Below the pieces are notes generated by a model. The model did no database searches, was not told where the DNA came from, and was given only the letters and a program-made list of their open reading frames with translations. A DNA stretch of 64,000 nucleotides from Litchfieldia alkalitelluris (GTDB lineage Bacteria > Bacillota > Bacilli > Bacillales > Bacillaceae_L). Shown here piece by piece: positions 35,970-44,351 of the stretch. Location: NCBI RefSeq assembly GCF_002019645.1, contig NZ_KV917374.1, forward strand, positions 771,452 through 835,451. The letters run 5' to 3'. The position numbers and the translations under genes are program-made. How positions within the stretch are numbered: position 1 is the stretch's first letter; the number at the start of each line of letters is the position of its first letter.

Positions 35970-37567
35970 CTAAAAGAAGTGGACTCGGTTTTTGCCTGTT
36001 TTTTTGACTTGGTATAGTGCTTGGTCTGCTAGTCTGATGACCTCACCTATATTGTCGTTGTGCGTGTTGAACACGGATCCGCCAACACTGCAACCAACAG
36101 ATACGGTTTGGCCATCGATGGTAATAGGTTGGTTAATCATTGAGATAATTCGTTCCCCGATGATTTTGCCATTTTTGACTGGATCATTCTTTGCGGTTAA
36201 GACGATGACGAACTCATCTCCACCAATTCTTGAAACGAGTTCTTCACTGCGGATATTTTGTTTCAAGCGTGAGCCAACTTCGATGAGCAGTTTGTCTCCT
36301 GCTTCATGGCCCAGTGTGTCGTTTACGGATTTAAAACCATCTAAATCTAGGTATAAGATCGTTAAGTTTTTATGCCTTTTTGTGATTTTTTCCAAATAAC
36401 GTTCAAGAGCATTTCTGTTCGGAAGGCCTGTAGTGGTTTTGTGGGCGACTCTTTCCATTTTTTCAAGCTCAGTCTCGGTATTCATTAGGTTTGTAATGAG
36501 GTTTCTTAAGGAGTTTGATAACACTTCAATTTCTTTAATTCCCTGGTAGGGTGGGATTTCAACCAGTTCACCTTCTCTTAGTCGATTTGCTACTGATGAA
36601 ATTTCTTCTAAGGGACGCGCTACATTACCCGCAATAAACCAACCAAATACCGCAAAAAGCACGACCAGTATTAGTCCAGAAGTAATAAAGTAAATCAGTA
36701 ATTCAGTCGTTGAGGAGTAAGCCTCTTCAACAGGCTGTAACGATAACAGTCCAACCTAAACCTGGATAATCTTTATACCCTTCTGTTAACACATAGCCAG
36801 TTAAATACTGTTTGCCATCATCCCAAGTTTCTAGGCTCCAGCCATTTTTATGAGTTTTGGCCAGTTCAACACTATTTAAATTTAAAGAATGACCAATCAT
36901 TTCATCTGGTCCAAGAATAACCACATTGTCATTTTTACTAACAATAAAGAATTCAATATTTTTTCTAGTTTGTAGGGTAGTTAACATAGCTGCTTCTACT
37001 TCTCTGACCCAGTCCCAGCTTAAATGGGTTGCTAATACCCCAATGAAATTATTATCAAAATCATAGATAGGGGTACTAATATCAACAAATTTCATCGGTT
37101 CCCAGTTGGGTTTGGTAATAAATTTGCTAAAAGAACGGCTTCATGTACATCGCCGATAAATGTCTGTTCGACCGCTTCATAGTAAACCGGTCTTTTTCAG
37201 AGATATCAGCATCCTGTAGAATACTATCAGTTGAAGATAGAACATTACCGTTTTTATCAGTAAGCAGCTAAAGGAAGGAAAGCTAGACTTTACTTGATTT
37301 AGGAGATTCTCCACTTGATCTAAATCCCCTGGCTGCCTTATTTCCTTCAACTCACTAAGCACTTTAACTTCACCATATCTTGACCACATATATTGATCAA
37401 GATTATCTCCCGTTAAATAAGCAACCTCAGCAAGCGAACTCCCAATTTCCGATTGAACTTCATGAATCGAACGTTGACCAATGATAATACTCAAAGTTAA
37501 AACAATATAATTACAATTCCACAACAATAATCGACAAACGTTTTTGTAAACTACTAGTTAGATGCAT
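35970..37567 (-). pseudogene. Frameshifted dCache-HAMP-GGDEF diguanylate cyclase
   Basis: The original gene began at ATG 37567, with GGAGAG upstream, and encoded a membrane helix, a dCache-type sensor, a second membrane helix (FITSGLILVVLFAVFGWFI), a HAMP segment and a GGDEF domain. It is now in at least five pieces: frame breaks are seen near 37515, 37265, 37185, 37125 and 36735 (at the last, one missing base turns VIV-QPVEEAYSS into a stop). The GGDEF part is intact, with TGLPNRNALERYL, SRIGGDEFVIVLT and SVGGSVF. Sensor function is lost. A truncated product with HAMP and GGDEF from an internal start is possible but no good ribosome binding site was seen. Confidence 0.85.
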
Positions 37568-37672
37568 AAAAACTCTCCATGATATGTATGAAATGAAATA
37601 TATTTTAACATAAAAAGCGCCATTTGAACTTGTGGAGTGATTAGATTCACATCGTTCATTATATTTTTTGAT

Positions 37673-37724
37673 AAAAAAAGGAACGGGCTGTTTAGTATTA
37701 AGCTAAATAAACAGACCCGTTTTG
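37673..37724 (-). terminator. Terminator of the XRE regulator gene
   Basis: On the minus strand AACGGGTCTGTTTA pairs with TAAACAGCCCGTT (one mismatch) and is followed by CCTTTTTTT. It lies about 35 bases beyond the regulator stop. Confidence 0.85.
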
Positions 37725-37758
37725 GTATTGGTAAGGTATTTCATCCAAATCTATATGC

Positions 37759-38253
37759 TTACTCATTGATTTGGTTGTATAATTTGTCAATTTCAGATTG
37801 CTTTTTATCTAAAGTGTCTTTTATCGTTCGTTTTAATATCTCTTTTAGTTCATCGCTAAATTCTTCCTTGTTAAATAGCTTTTGAAGGTATGCAACAAAG
37901 GTTTGCCGAACAGCAGTGTTGATTTCCGGATCATTATAATCACTTTTGAATTCTTTAAGAGATAATACAAGTTGGAAACCAAGCATTTCCATTTCAATAT
38001 CTACTTTCTCAGACTTTTCGAGTGGCTCTGTGGGTGTCGAGATGAATTCTGAAAAATCATGTTCAAGCACTTCAGAGAATTTCGCTAAAGTTGCAAGTGA
38101 TGGATACCTAACCCCGTTCTCGATCATGGAGATGGCACTTTGTGATAAATCTACTTTTTGAGATAAATCATTCATAGTCATTTTTTTATTCTTACGGGCC
38201 ATTTTTATTTGTCTACCAAGTTCCACGTACATTTCCTCTGGTTTTTTACTCAT
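37759..38253 (-). CDS. XRE-family transcriptional regulator
   Basis: A 164-residue protein with an N-terminal Cro/CI-type helix-turn-helix at about residues 10-65 (RQIKMARKNKKMTMNDLSQK, then DLSQSAISMIENGVRYPSL). The C-terminal 100 residues are helical and acidic, with no known ligand fold. GAGGGG lies seven bases before the ATG on the minus strand, and a well-formed promoter with an overlapping dyad stands upstream, so autoregulation is likely. It is the regulator nearest to the large chaperone/GTPase cluster, about 1.5 kb away, but no link to it can be shown. Confidence 0.87.
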   Translation of the reverse strand: MSKKPEEMYVELGRQIKMARKNKKMTMNDLSQKVDLSQSAISMIENGVRYPSLATLAKFSEVLEHDFSEFISTPTEPLEKSEKVDIEMEMLGFQLVLSLKEFKSDYNDPEINTAVRQTFVAYLQKLFNKEEFSDELKEILKRTIKDTLDKKQSEIDKLYNQINE

Positions 38254-38284
38254 CGTTTTACCCCTCGATTATTATTTTAGTTAA

Positions 38285-38313
38285 AGTATACACAATTGAA
38301 ATATTATTATCAA
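38285..38313 (-). promoter_or_regulatory. Sigma-A promoter of the XRE regulator gene
   Basis: On the minus strand TTGATA (38308-38313) and TATACT (38285-38290) are separated by exactly 17 bases, about 30 bases before the ATG. Confidence 0.8.
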
Positions 38314-38350
38314 TATTACTTTTTCACTAAATATGAAAATGTGTAATATT
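38312..38350. promoter_or_regulatory. Nested dyad, probable operator of the XRE regulator
   Basis: Outer arms AATATTAC (38312-38319) and GTAATATT (38343-38350) enclose inner arms TTTTCA (38321-38326) and TGAAAA (38334-38339). The dyad touches the -35 box of the regulator promoter, so binding by the regulator could repress its own gene. Confidence 0.55.
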
Positions 38351-38419
38351 AACATTGGATTTTTTGGTTTTTTTTAAAATAAAGCTTAATGAATTTTTAA
38401 AAAATTGGTTATTTGTTAG

Positions 38420-38452
38420 TTTACAAACTTCACTTTAAGTTATATTATAACT
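38420..38452 (+). promoter_or_regulatory. Promoter of the small gene with palindrome over the -10 box
   Basis: TTTACA (38420-38425) and TATTAT (38443-38448) are 17 bases apart. A 15-base palindrome AGTTATATTATAACT (38438-38452) covers the -10 box and could be an operator. Confidence 0.65.
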
Positions 38453-38495
38453 ATATGATATATAACACGATAATGTGAATAAAGAGGTGTTAAAT

Positions 38496-38744
38496 TTGCT
38501 CTTGAAAAAAAATATACTTAAAACATTATTTATTTCGGATTTAGAATTGATGGAGGTGAATGGTCAAAGTAACACAAAACAGTATGTGATTAGGGCCCAC
38601 CGGAAAAATGATTTCATCTCGATTGTGATTGAGTCTGATGTGCAACAAAATCTGTCGTTGTATATGACCTTTGTTAACGGGTACCGGGAGAGAATTGAGG
38701 ATCAGCCCCAAATTTGTAAGCTACTTTTAGAAAAAGTTGCATAA
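38496..38744 (+). CDS. Small uncharacterised protein, 82 residues
   Basis: TTG 38496 lies six bases after AAGAGGTG and is preferred to the in-frame GTG at 38475, which precedes the ribosome binding site. The product looks like a compact alpha/beta protein (KQYVIRAHRKNDFISIVIES) with no membrane segment. I do not recognise it. It is divergent from the XRE regulator and has its own promoter, which may make it a target of that regulator. Confidence 0.6.
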   Translation: MLLKKNILKTLFISDLELMEVNGQSNTKQYVIRAHRKNDFISIVIESDVQQNLSLYMTFVNGYRERIEDQPQICKLLLEKVA

Positions 38745-38771
38745 TAATTGAGGCTGTCTATGAATACTGTT

Positions 38772-39530
38772 TTATAGTTGGACTTTAATCATCTTCATTT
38801 TATGATGAATATTTTCCCAAAGTGAGTCATTCTGTGATAATTCTTCAATAGAATTTGCAATTACATTTAACAAAGTTTCTTTTTGGTGAGAACTGCTTTT
38901 TATCATCGTTTCAATTTCAATTAAAAGTTCTTTCGTACATTTTGTGTAATAATCATTGGAATTTTGAAATTGTGATTTTTGAAAATTATATGGCGCCTTT
39001 ATGACTCGAATCACTTCATCATAGTATTCCTGAAAGTCTTTTAATTCAAGGATAGTCAGGTGCTTAGTAACTATTGTTTCTACCAATGGAGAGATACGAG
39101 TGTTTTTATAGGACACGTCCTGTATTTGTCCAGGAACTCCTGTTTGTTGAAGTGATTTCAATAGATTCACCAGGGTGTCGACAAAGTTACGGACCCCAAA
39201 AGCATCAAAATCCATATTCTCTGAGAGGGAAATCACTTGGTTCTGCTTTAATGCTATTGTTGAGTGTTTAAATTGGTCCCAGTTAAGAAAGTGGTTTTTA
39301 GTAGGATTAAGCCAGTAATTTTTCCAGTGTAGTCCATCCTCGCTAAGCACGAGTCCAAATGAGCAAGTTTTATATAAGGTTGTATCAACAAAAGCAATTA
39401 CTTTATTCTCTTGGAGATTGGGAAAGTTATTATGTAAGCTCTCCTGTTTTATCTTTGGAAGTTTTGAATATAGGAAAAAGTCATCGTTCTCAATCTGAGA
39501 ACATATATTTTGGATCGATATCAAATTCAT
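38772..39530 (-). CDS. Uncharacterised 252-residue protein
   Basis: The N-terminal half holds the pattern VIAFVDTTLYKTCSFGLVLS followed by EDGLHWKNYW. It recalls a small domain found in TerB- and SHOCT-associated stress proteins, which read roughly as a 'D-T-x-F-G-x-x-x-x-G-x-x-x-T-x-x-G-x-x-x-K' pattern; this is a weak recollection, not a firm assignment. The C-terminal half is helical and charged. It has no signal peptide. It is divergent from the dynamin-like gene across 260 bases, so it may share regulation with the chaperone/GTPase cluster. Confidence 0.6.
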   Translation of the reverse strand: MNLISIQNICSQIENDDFFLYSKLPKIKQESLHNNFPNLQENKVIAFVDTTLYKTCSFGLVLSEDGLHWKNYWLNPTKNHFLNWDQFKHSTIALKQNQVISLSENMDFDAFGVRNFVDTLVNLLKSLQQTGVPGQIQDVSYKNTRISPLVETIVTKHLTILELKDFQEYYDEVIRVIKAPYNFQKSQFQNSNDYYTKCTKELLIEIETMIKSSSHQKETLLNVIANSIEELSQNDSLWENIHHKMKMIKVQL

Positions 39531-39625
39531 CCTGTTTTACATCCTCTCAATGTTATAAACTATGAAAATAGTCCTAGTGATACTAAGTTTTTAAACATTA
39601 TTATCATACTAAGGATATTAAAATA

Positions 39626-39634
39626 TGGTATAAT
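39626..39634 (+). promoter_or_regulatory. Extended -10 promoter upstream of the dynamin-like gene
   Basis: TGGTATAAT is a perfect extended -10 element (TGnTATAAT). No clear -35 box is seen, which such promoters do not need. It lies about 150 bases before the dynamin-like gene and is the best candidate for the head promoter of the cluster. Confidence 0.55.
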
Positions 39635-39788
39635 TAGTCAACTGAATTATCTAAAACAGGTACTTTGCCTCTTTGTGTTATAAGGGCTTTTATCCTGAAA
39701 TGTCCATGACTAGAGGAATGTTTTCTAGTGATCTATTAGAGATTATTGGAGCAATGATGAAGAATAATTTTAAAGGAGAAATTAATAC

Positions 39789-41918
39789 ATGATTCATGAT
39801 GTGAATGTAAAAAGAAATAAAGTATTAAAGATGTTTGCTTCTATTAAAGATACTGTCTCTCAAGAATCAATTAAAGAGTCAGGGTTAATTGGTACGATTA
39901 GTAAGTTAAGAAGCTCTAGCTTCCGCATTGCATTAGTTGCTCCGTTTTCTGCTGGGAAATCAACATTTGTAAATGCGTTGATTGGAACAGATTTATTATC
40001 AATGAACGTGTTAGCGGAAACTGCTGCAATTACGAGACTGAAGTACGGGACAGAGAAAAGAGTTGTCGTTACTTATCGTGACGGAAAGAGAGAAAGCTTT
40101 CCAAAGTCTCCTTTAAAGCAAGTTACTGATAGAGAGATGAAAGAATTTCTAAAAAGCAAAACTACGGTTACTCGTGACGATTCTAACATATCTAAAGGAC
40201 CGCGTGTTGAAGAAATTGTAGAATCTGTTGATGTTCATTGGGATCTTGATATTTGTAAAGGTGGAGTAGAAATTGTTGATACACCGGGTTTATTTGCTAG
40301 GCATAGCGAACATGATCAAATTACTAACAAGGTCTTACCGACGGTCAATGCAGTCCTTTTCATCATCGAACCTGATAATGTTGGTGATAGCAACTTTTTG
40401 AATGTGATTGCTGAATATGTTGAAAATGCGAAAAACAGTAATTTAGATACAGAAGGTAACCACATCTTCTTTATTATTAATAAAATCGATCAATTTACTG
40501 AGGAGCAAGTCCTGCATGCGAGGGAAGAACTTTATCGAGTGGTAAGTCCGCTTTTAAGCCACCCCCAAATCCTTGCTGTTTCTTCTTATTTTGCCTTAAA
40601 AGCCAGAATGTATGACAACGGTCAATTGTCTTTAAATGAATTAAAGAGAGACCAACACATCTCATTTGTGGATGAGGAAGGGTTTGTTGTTTCCGGAAGA
40701 CAAATTACTGAAAATGATATTAAAACGATACATACGATAAGTAGAATGAATGTGATAGAACAAGAATTATCTGCCTTTTTTGAGAATAAAATTAGTCGGA
40801 TGGTGAATGAATCAATTGATGCTCTGAGGGCGCTTTGTGAACGTGAAATAAAGGATTCAATTGAACTTGCTCAGTTAATGCAAAAGAAGATTAGTCAAAA
40901 AGAAGGTGAATATGATAAAAAGCTGGAGGCACTAAGAAACGATTTTCAGCAGCTAACAAAGCAATTGAAAAGAGAAGTAGAACGAAGCGCAACAGCAACT
41001 CTTGTTGGAACATCTACAGGTAAATCAGAGATTGAAGAAGTAATTGACATGGTGAAGAAAGTGACTACAGCAAAGCTTGTTCACGAAATTAGAAAAGAAT
41101 TAACGGAGACTTGGGAAGAAAAAAAAGACCAATTGACTGAAGAAAACAGTGATCAAATCCTGGACCAATTTGTTGAAAAACTTCTATTAAAATTAGGTGC
41201 AAGAAAAAAAGCACTTATTCGGACATCATTTCGTTCCTTAGAGATTAAATATGAAGCCTTTACAGAAGAGTTATTGGAGAAATTCTCTCGATTTGAAGAT
41301 AACGTAAATCAAACATTTAGTAAACAGTTAGATTTACCGATGCTACAAAAACAAATGGCTTTCTTTCAAAAAGACCAACTGCTATCAGATGTAAGAAGTG
41401 ACATCGAATCCTTATTTGAGATGACTTCATATGACGTTTCTAGTCAGCTAAAGGATCGAATGAAATTGATGATGGAACTAAGTACCTATCAGGTAAATGC
41501 TTCAGGTTTTTTTAATAGACTTAAAGCTATATTTGGTAAAGCTGAAAAGGTCAACGTATTTGATTTGGAAGGTTTTAAGGAAAGTATGACCGACCTTGTT
41601 TCAGAGCTAATTGCCAATGCGGAAGAAGAGCTGCGAATTGACTCTAATGGGATTTCACTTGAAATTAATAAACGAATCATCGCAGTTAATGATAAGTATC
41701 AAACTCATATTTTTGAACGAATTGAGCATTATCAAAGTTGGAGAGAGCGGAATATTACCAACTTAATTGATGAACTTAAGGGTGAAAAAGGGAAGGCTCT
41801 TGAGTTACTTTCTGAGAGAGAGCGAGTTAGTCAAACATTAGAACGCCTGTTAAGAAAGCTTGATCATCTATATGAAGTTGAGTTCGTTGAAAAAGGAGGG
41901 ACAGTACATGCAGTTTAA
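39789..41918 (+). CDS. Dynamin-like GTPase
   Basis: A 709-residue bacterial dynamin-family protein. The GTPase domain has P-loop APFSAGKST (51-59), the switch I threonine near 82, G3 DTPG (164-167) and G4 NKID (231-234). The remaining 450 residues are mostly long helices and coiled coil (for example EGEYDKKLEALRNDFQQLTK), with a paddle-like hydrophobic segment not obvious. Such proteins tubulate or repair membranes, often under stress or phage attack. AAAGGAG precedes the ATG. It is the first gene of a same-strand run that goes to the end of the window, and its stop overlaps the next start by 11 bases. Confidence 0.87.
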   Translation: MIHDVNVKRNKVLKMFASIKDTVSQESIKESGLIGTISKLRSSSFRIALVAPFSAGKSTFVNALIGTDLLSMNVLAETAAITRLKYGTEKRVVVTYRDGKRESFPKSPLKQVTDREMKEFLKSKTTVTRDDSNISKGPRVEEIVESVDVHWDLDICKGGVEIVDTPGLFARHSEHDQITNKVLPTVNAVLFIIEPDNVGDSNFLNVIAEYVENAKNSNLDTEGNHIFFIINKIDQFTEEQVLHAREELYRVVSPLLSHPQILAVSSYFALKARMYDNGQLSLNELKRDQHISFVDEEGFVVSGRQITENDIKTIHTISRMNVIEQELSAFFENKISRMVNESIDALRALCEREIKDSIELAQLMQKKISQKEGEYDKKLEALRNDFQQLTKQLKREVERSATATLVGTSTGKSEIEEVIDMVKKVTTAKLVHEIRKELTETWEEKKDQLTEENSDQILDQFVEKLLLKLGARKKALIRTSFRSLEIKYEAFTEELLEKFSRFEDNVNQTFSKQLDLPMLQKQMAFFQKDQLLSDVRSDIESLFEMTSYDVSSQLKDRMKLMMELSTYQVNASGFFNRLKAIFGKAEKVNVFDLEGFKESMTDLVSELIANAEEELRIDSNGISLEINKRIIAVNDKYQTHIFERIEHYQSWRERNITNLIDELKGEKGKALELLSERERVSQTLERLLRKLDHLYEVEFVEKGGTVHAV

Positions 41919-42567
41919 TAGATATAAAGATAATGTAAGTCGTTATATTGATGATTATTATGAAAGTTTAGCTAAAGAAATATCACAACGGCCAGAGAGT
42001 TCCTATCCTATCATTTTTGAGGAGGAACTCTCTACTATGAAGAGGTACTCTCATTCTTTATTTAAAGAAGTGTTATTTGAGATGCAAGATGTGCTTGAGC
42101 AAACCTTCAGCGAGGATAAAGTCCAAGACAAATTAAACGAAGTGAAGAAAATGACTGAGCAAGCACAGATTCAACCTATATCATATATTCCATCTGAAGA
42201 TAAACAAAAGTCGCTGCTTGTGAAGACAGGAGTGGAAAAGAAGGTTGTGAAAGACACTTCTTTATCTCATTATAAGACCCCAACAATCTCAGGATGTGTT
42301 TTAGGGGCTACAATAGGGGGATTAGTGGGAAAAACTTTATCAATCTCAGCACTAGGAGCATTGTCTGGTGGGGTACTTGCCTATACTGCAACTTACTATT
42401 ACATACAACGGAATTTTTCTCAAAAACAGAAAAAATACGAATTTGTGAATAAACCTCAAAACGAAACACAAAACATAGGAGCTGTTATCGAGCGCCGCAA
42501 AGATCAGGTGAAGAAAAACCTAATATCAACCCTTGAGAATATTGAGAATCGGTTCTTTAGAATATAA
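41908..42567 (+). CDS. Membrane-hairpin protein coupled to the dynamin-like GTPase
   Basis: About 219 residues from ATG 41908, which follows AAAGGAGGG and overlaps the dynamin gene end. A helical N-terminal 120 residues is followed by a glycine-rich hydrophobic hairpin (SGCVLGATIGGLVGKTLSIS, then ALGALSGGVLAYTATYYYIQ) at about residues 130-172, and a charged C-terminal tail. The two-helix glycine hairpin suggests insertion in or association with the membrane. The overlap implies that it acts with the dynamin-like GTPase, perhaps as its membrane anchor. The family is not recognised. Confidence 0.72.
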   Translation: MQFNRYKDNVSRYIDDYYESLAKEISQRPESSYPIIFEEELSTMKRYSHSLFKEVLFEMQDVLEQTFSEDKVQDKLNEVKKMTEQAQIQPISYIPSEDKQKSLLVKTGVEKKVVKDTSLSHYKTPTISGCVLGATIGGLVGKTLSISALGALSGGVLAYTATYYYIQRNFSQKQKKYEFVNKPQNETQNIGAVIERRKDQVKKNLISTLENIENRFFRI

Positions 42568-42643
42568 TACCTTTTGATGTTTTGTAATAAAAATAATATT
42601 TTTAAAAAAAGTGCAAAAAAATTAAAAATTAGTATTGAATATA

Positions 42644-42660
42644 ATATCACTAAGTGATAT
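42644..42660. promoter_or_regulatory. 17-base palindrome upstream of the acidic protein gene
   Basis: ATATCACTAAGTGATAT is a perfect dyad about one central base, placed about 50 bases before the ATG in the only long gap (142 bases) of this part of the cluster. The same half-site, AGTGATAT, recurs in the palindrome at 43715-43726. Confidence 0.5.
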
Positions 42661-42708
42661 ATTATTAACAGAGGTAAAACATAACGATAAAGAAAGAAGG
42701 TTAACGAC

Positions 42709-43719
42709 ATGGTTGATGTTCAAATTCTAAGAGTCAAAGATTTGTACGAAGAACTTCAAGTAACTACGATTCACTGGCTCCAGACATACACTGGTAAGTC
42801 GTTTGAGACTCTTGAACTTCTGTTATTAGATGAAAAGGTACTTCAAATGGATCGTACCACCTTAAACCAGATGTTTAAAACAATGGAAGGTGTTGCATCG
42901 GGAGTTGAAGTAACGCTTTATTCACTACAATCAGATATCACTGAAAGACAAACATTTCATGTGGAGATTAAACAAAGAAAGTCCGGCTTTAGTTTTGATA
43001 TGCCGCTTCATTCGTTGTTATCTCCAGAACATACAGAAAATCAAAATGTTGATTCCTATTTAAAATACTTATTTATTCAGATTGCAGCACTTCAATTTGC
43101 GTTTGAAGACCACCAGGAAATTACTTCTGCCTATATAGGAGAAATTTTAAATTATTTTTATCAAAATGAGTTAGAGATGACTAAGGAGGATTTACCAATG
43201 GAATTTAAGCAAGATACGTTCAGATTAAAAAGTCAAACAGAAGTAAACACGGAAGAAAATGAGTGGGAAACTTCTGATTTCGCAGAAGTTAAATTAGATG
43301 TGGAAGATGATTTTACTTTCGGTTTAGATGAAGAAGATGATGAAGAAGTGGATGAAGACGAATTAGATGATGATTTGTTTGGTGCTGAGGAAGAAGAAGA
43401 AAGTACAGAGGTTGCTTCTGCTGAATTTGAAGTGGAAGAAAGTGTGTCTACTGAAAACACTCTAGTTATTGACTTTGCGTCATTAAATCAAAATTTTAAT
43501 GAAATGTATAAATTGGCAGCGGCAGATGATCGCGATCAGTTAAAAAGTTTAAAAGCGGATATTTGGGAGTTTGAAATGAGTGTTGAAGAGAATGGGTTGA
43601 GTGAAGATGATGTTAACAGCTTAGCTTATACGATTCTCGAGACGGTAGGAACTGATGCAGTTGTCATGAAGTGGCAGATTGCTACGGCAAAGCAATTGTT
43701 ACAACTTATTGTTAAGTGA
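42709..43719 (+). CDS. Acidic 336-residue protein of the chaperone/GTPase cluster
   Basis: The N-terminal 165 residues appear to be a folded alpha/beta domain. They are followed by a strongly acidic low-complexity linker (GLDEEDDEEVDEDELDDDLF) at about 205-225 and a helical C-terminal domain (about 245-336). I do not recognise either domain. The acidic linker is shared in character with the PP2C protein of the same cluster. AGAAGG precedes the ATG. It could be a scaffold or a substrate of the cluster's kinase, but nothing proves this. Confidence 0.65.
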   Translation: MVDVQILRVKDLYEELQVTTIHWLQTYTGKSFETLELLLLDEKVLQMDRTTLNQMFKTMEGVASGVEVTLYSLQSDITERQTFHVEIKQRKSGFSFDMPLHSLLSPEHTENQNVDSYLKYLFIQIAALQFAFEDHQEITSAYIGEILNYFYQNELEMTKEDLPMEFKQDTFRLKSQTEVNTEENEWETSDFAEVKLDVEDDFTFGLDEEDDEEVDEDELDDDLFGAEEEEESTEVASAEFEVEESVSTENTLVIDFASLNQNFNEMYKLAAADDRDQLKSLKADIWEFEMSVEENGLSEDDVNSLAYTILETVGTDAVVMKWQIATAKQLLQLIVK

Positions 43720-43726
43720 TATCACT
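43715..43726. promoter_or_regulatory. 12-base palindrome over the stop of the acidic protein gene
   Basis: AGTGATATCACT is a perfect palindrome that includes the TGA stop codon (43717-43719) of the preceding gene. It shares its half-site with the dyad at 42644-42660, 1.07 kb upstream. Confidence 0.4.
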
Positions 43727-43738
43727 CATAACTAACTA

Positions 43739-43763
43739 GAGGCTGTATTCTTCATACAGCCTC
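43739..43763 (+). promoter_or_regulatory. Perfect 10-base stem-loop before the PIN gene
   Basis: GAGGCTGTAT and ATACAGCCTC pair perfectly around a TCTTC loop. No T-run follows; instead AAAGGAG, the ribosome binding site of the PIN gene, comes two to three bases later. It may be an mRNA processing or stability element rather than a terminator. Confidence 0.5.
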
Positions 43764-43781
43764 CTAAAGGAGAAGCGCTAC

Positions 43782-44339
43782 ATGAAACTTGATGGATTTA
43801 ATTTTGAAAATGATATTTTAATGCTTGATTCAAACATATTCATGAACGAATCGTTTCGAAATTTTTTAAAAAATGATTTGGTTATTGCGATTAATAAATA
43901 TCGCGAAACGAAAGACTCAAACTATGTTGTTAACATTCCAAAAACAGTGGCTGAAGAGCTTGAGAAATTAAAAATTGCTGAAGGTTCAGAATCTCTTCAT
44001 AAGCGCACAGAAGCATTTAAAGGCTATGAAGCATTGGAGTCTTTAGTTACTAAAGGGTATGCAAGATTAGTTAAATCCGATTTAACTGGGGTTGTGAATG
44101 GTTTTAATGATGTAGCAGTCCTGACGATGATGATGGAGCTACGTCGACATAAGAACGTATCCGTTATAACAAATGACCGTGATTTTGCTACTGATTTATT
44201 AAATATGAATCTATTAAAATCAGTGAAGACTAGAAAAAAAGTTAGAGTGTTTTTCATCAATCTTAAGCAATCAAAGTTGCGGGAATGGGATTTAAATCGA
44301 GATCGTGAAGCTGAACGTTTTCCAAATGAAATAGGTTAA
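43782..44339 (+). CDS. PIN-domain ribonuclease-like protein
   Basis: A 185-residue protein with the four acidic positions of PIN nucleases: Asp16 in MLDSNIFMN, Glu in VAEELEKLK, Asp in NDVAVLTMM and Asp in TNDRDFATDL. It is somewhat longer than VapC toxins and has no antitoxin partner upstream, so it is better seen as a regulated RNase or nuclease effector of the cluster than as part of a toxin-antitoxin pair. The next gene, encoding the kinase, starts 12 bases after its stop. Activity is inferred from motif conservation. Confidence 0.83.
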   Translation: MKLDGFNFENDILMLDSNIFMNESFRNFLKNDLVIAINKYRETKDSNYVVNIPKTVAEELEKLKIAEGSESLHKRTEAFKGYEALESLVTKGYARLVKSDLTGVVNGFNDVAVLTMMMELRRHKNVSVITNDRDFATDLLNMNLLKSVKTRKKVRVFFINLKQSKLREWDLNRDREAERFPNEIG

Positions 44340-44351
44340 GGAGGGGTCTAG

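Noticed and set aside
35718-36017. Open frames across the repeat array on both strands
   Set aside because: They consist of translated repeats (HENRPRA and similar words) with no ribosome binding site; the repeat happens to lack stops.
39587-39618. Sigma-B-type promoter (GTTTTT and GGATAT) before the dynamin-like gene
   Set aside because: The spacing between the boxes is about 20 bases rather than 13-15, and the extended -10 element at 39626-39634 is a better candidate.
43782-44339. VapBC-type toxin-antitoxin pair
   Set aside because: The PIN protein is longer than usual VapC and no small DNA-binding antitoxin gene lies next to it; the upstream neighbour is a large acidic protein.
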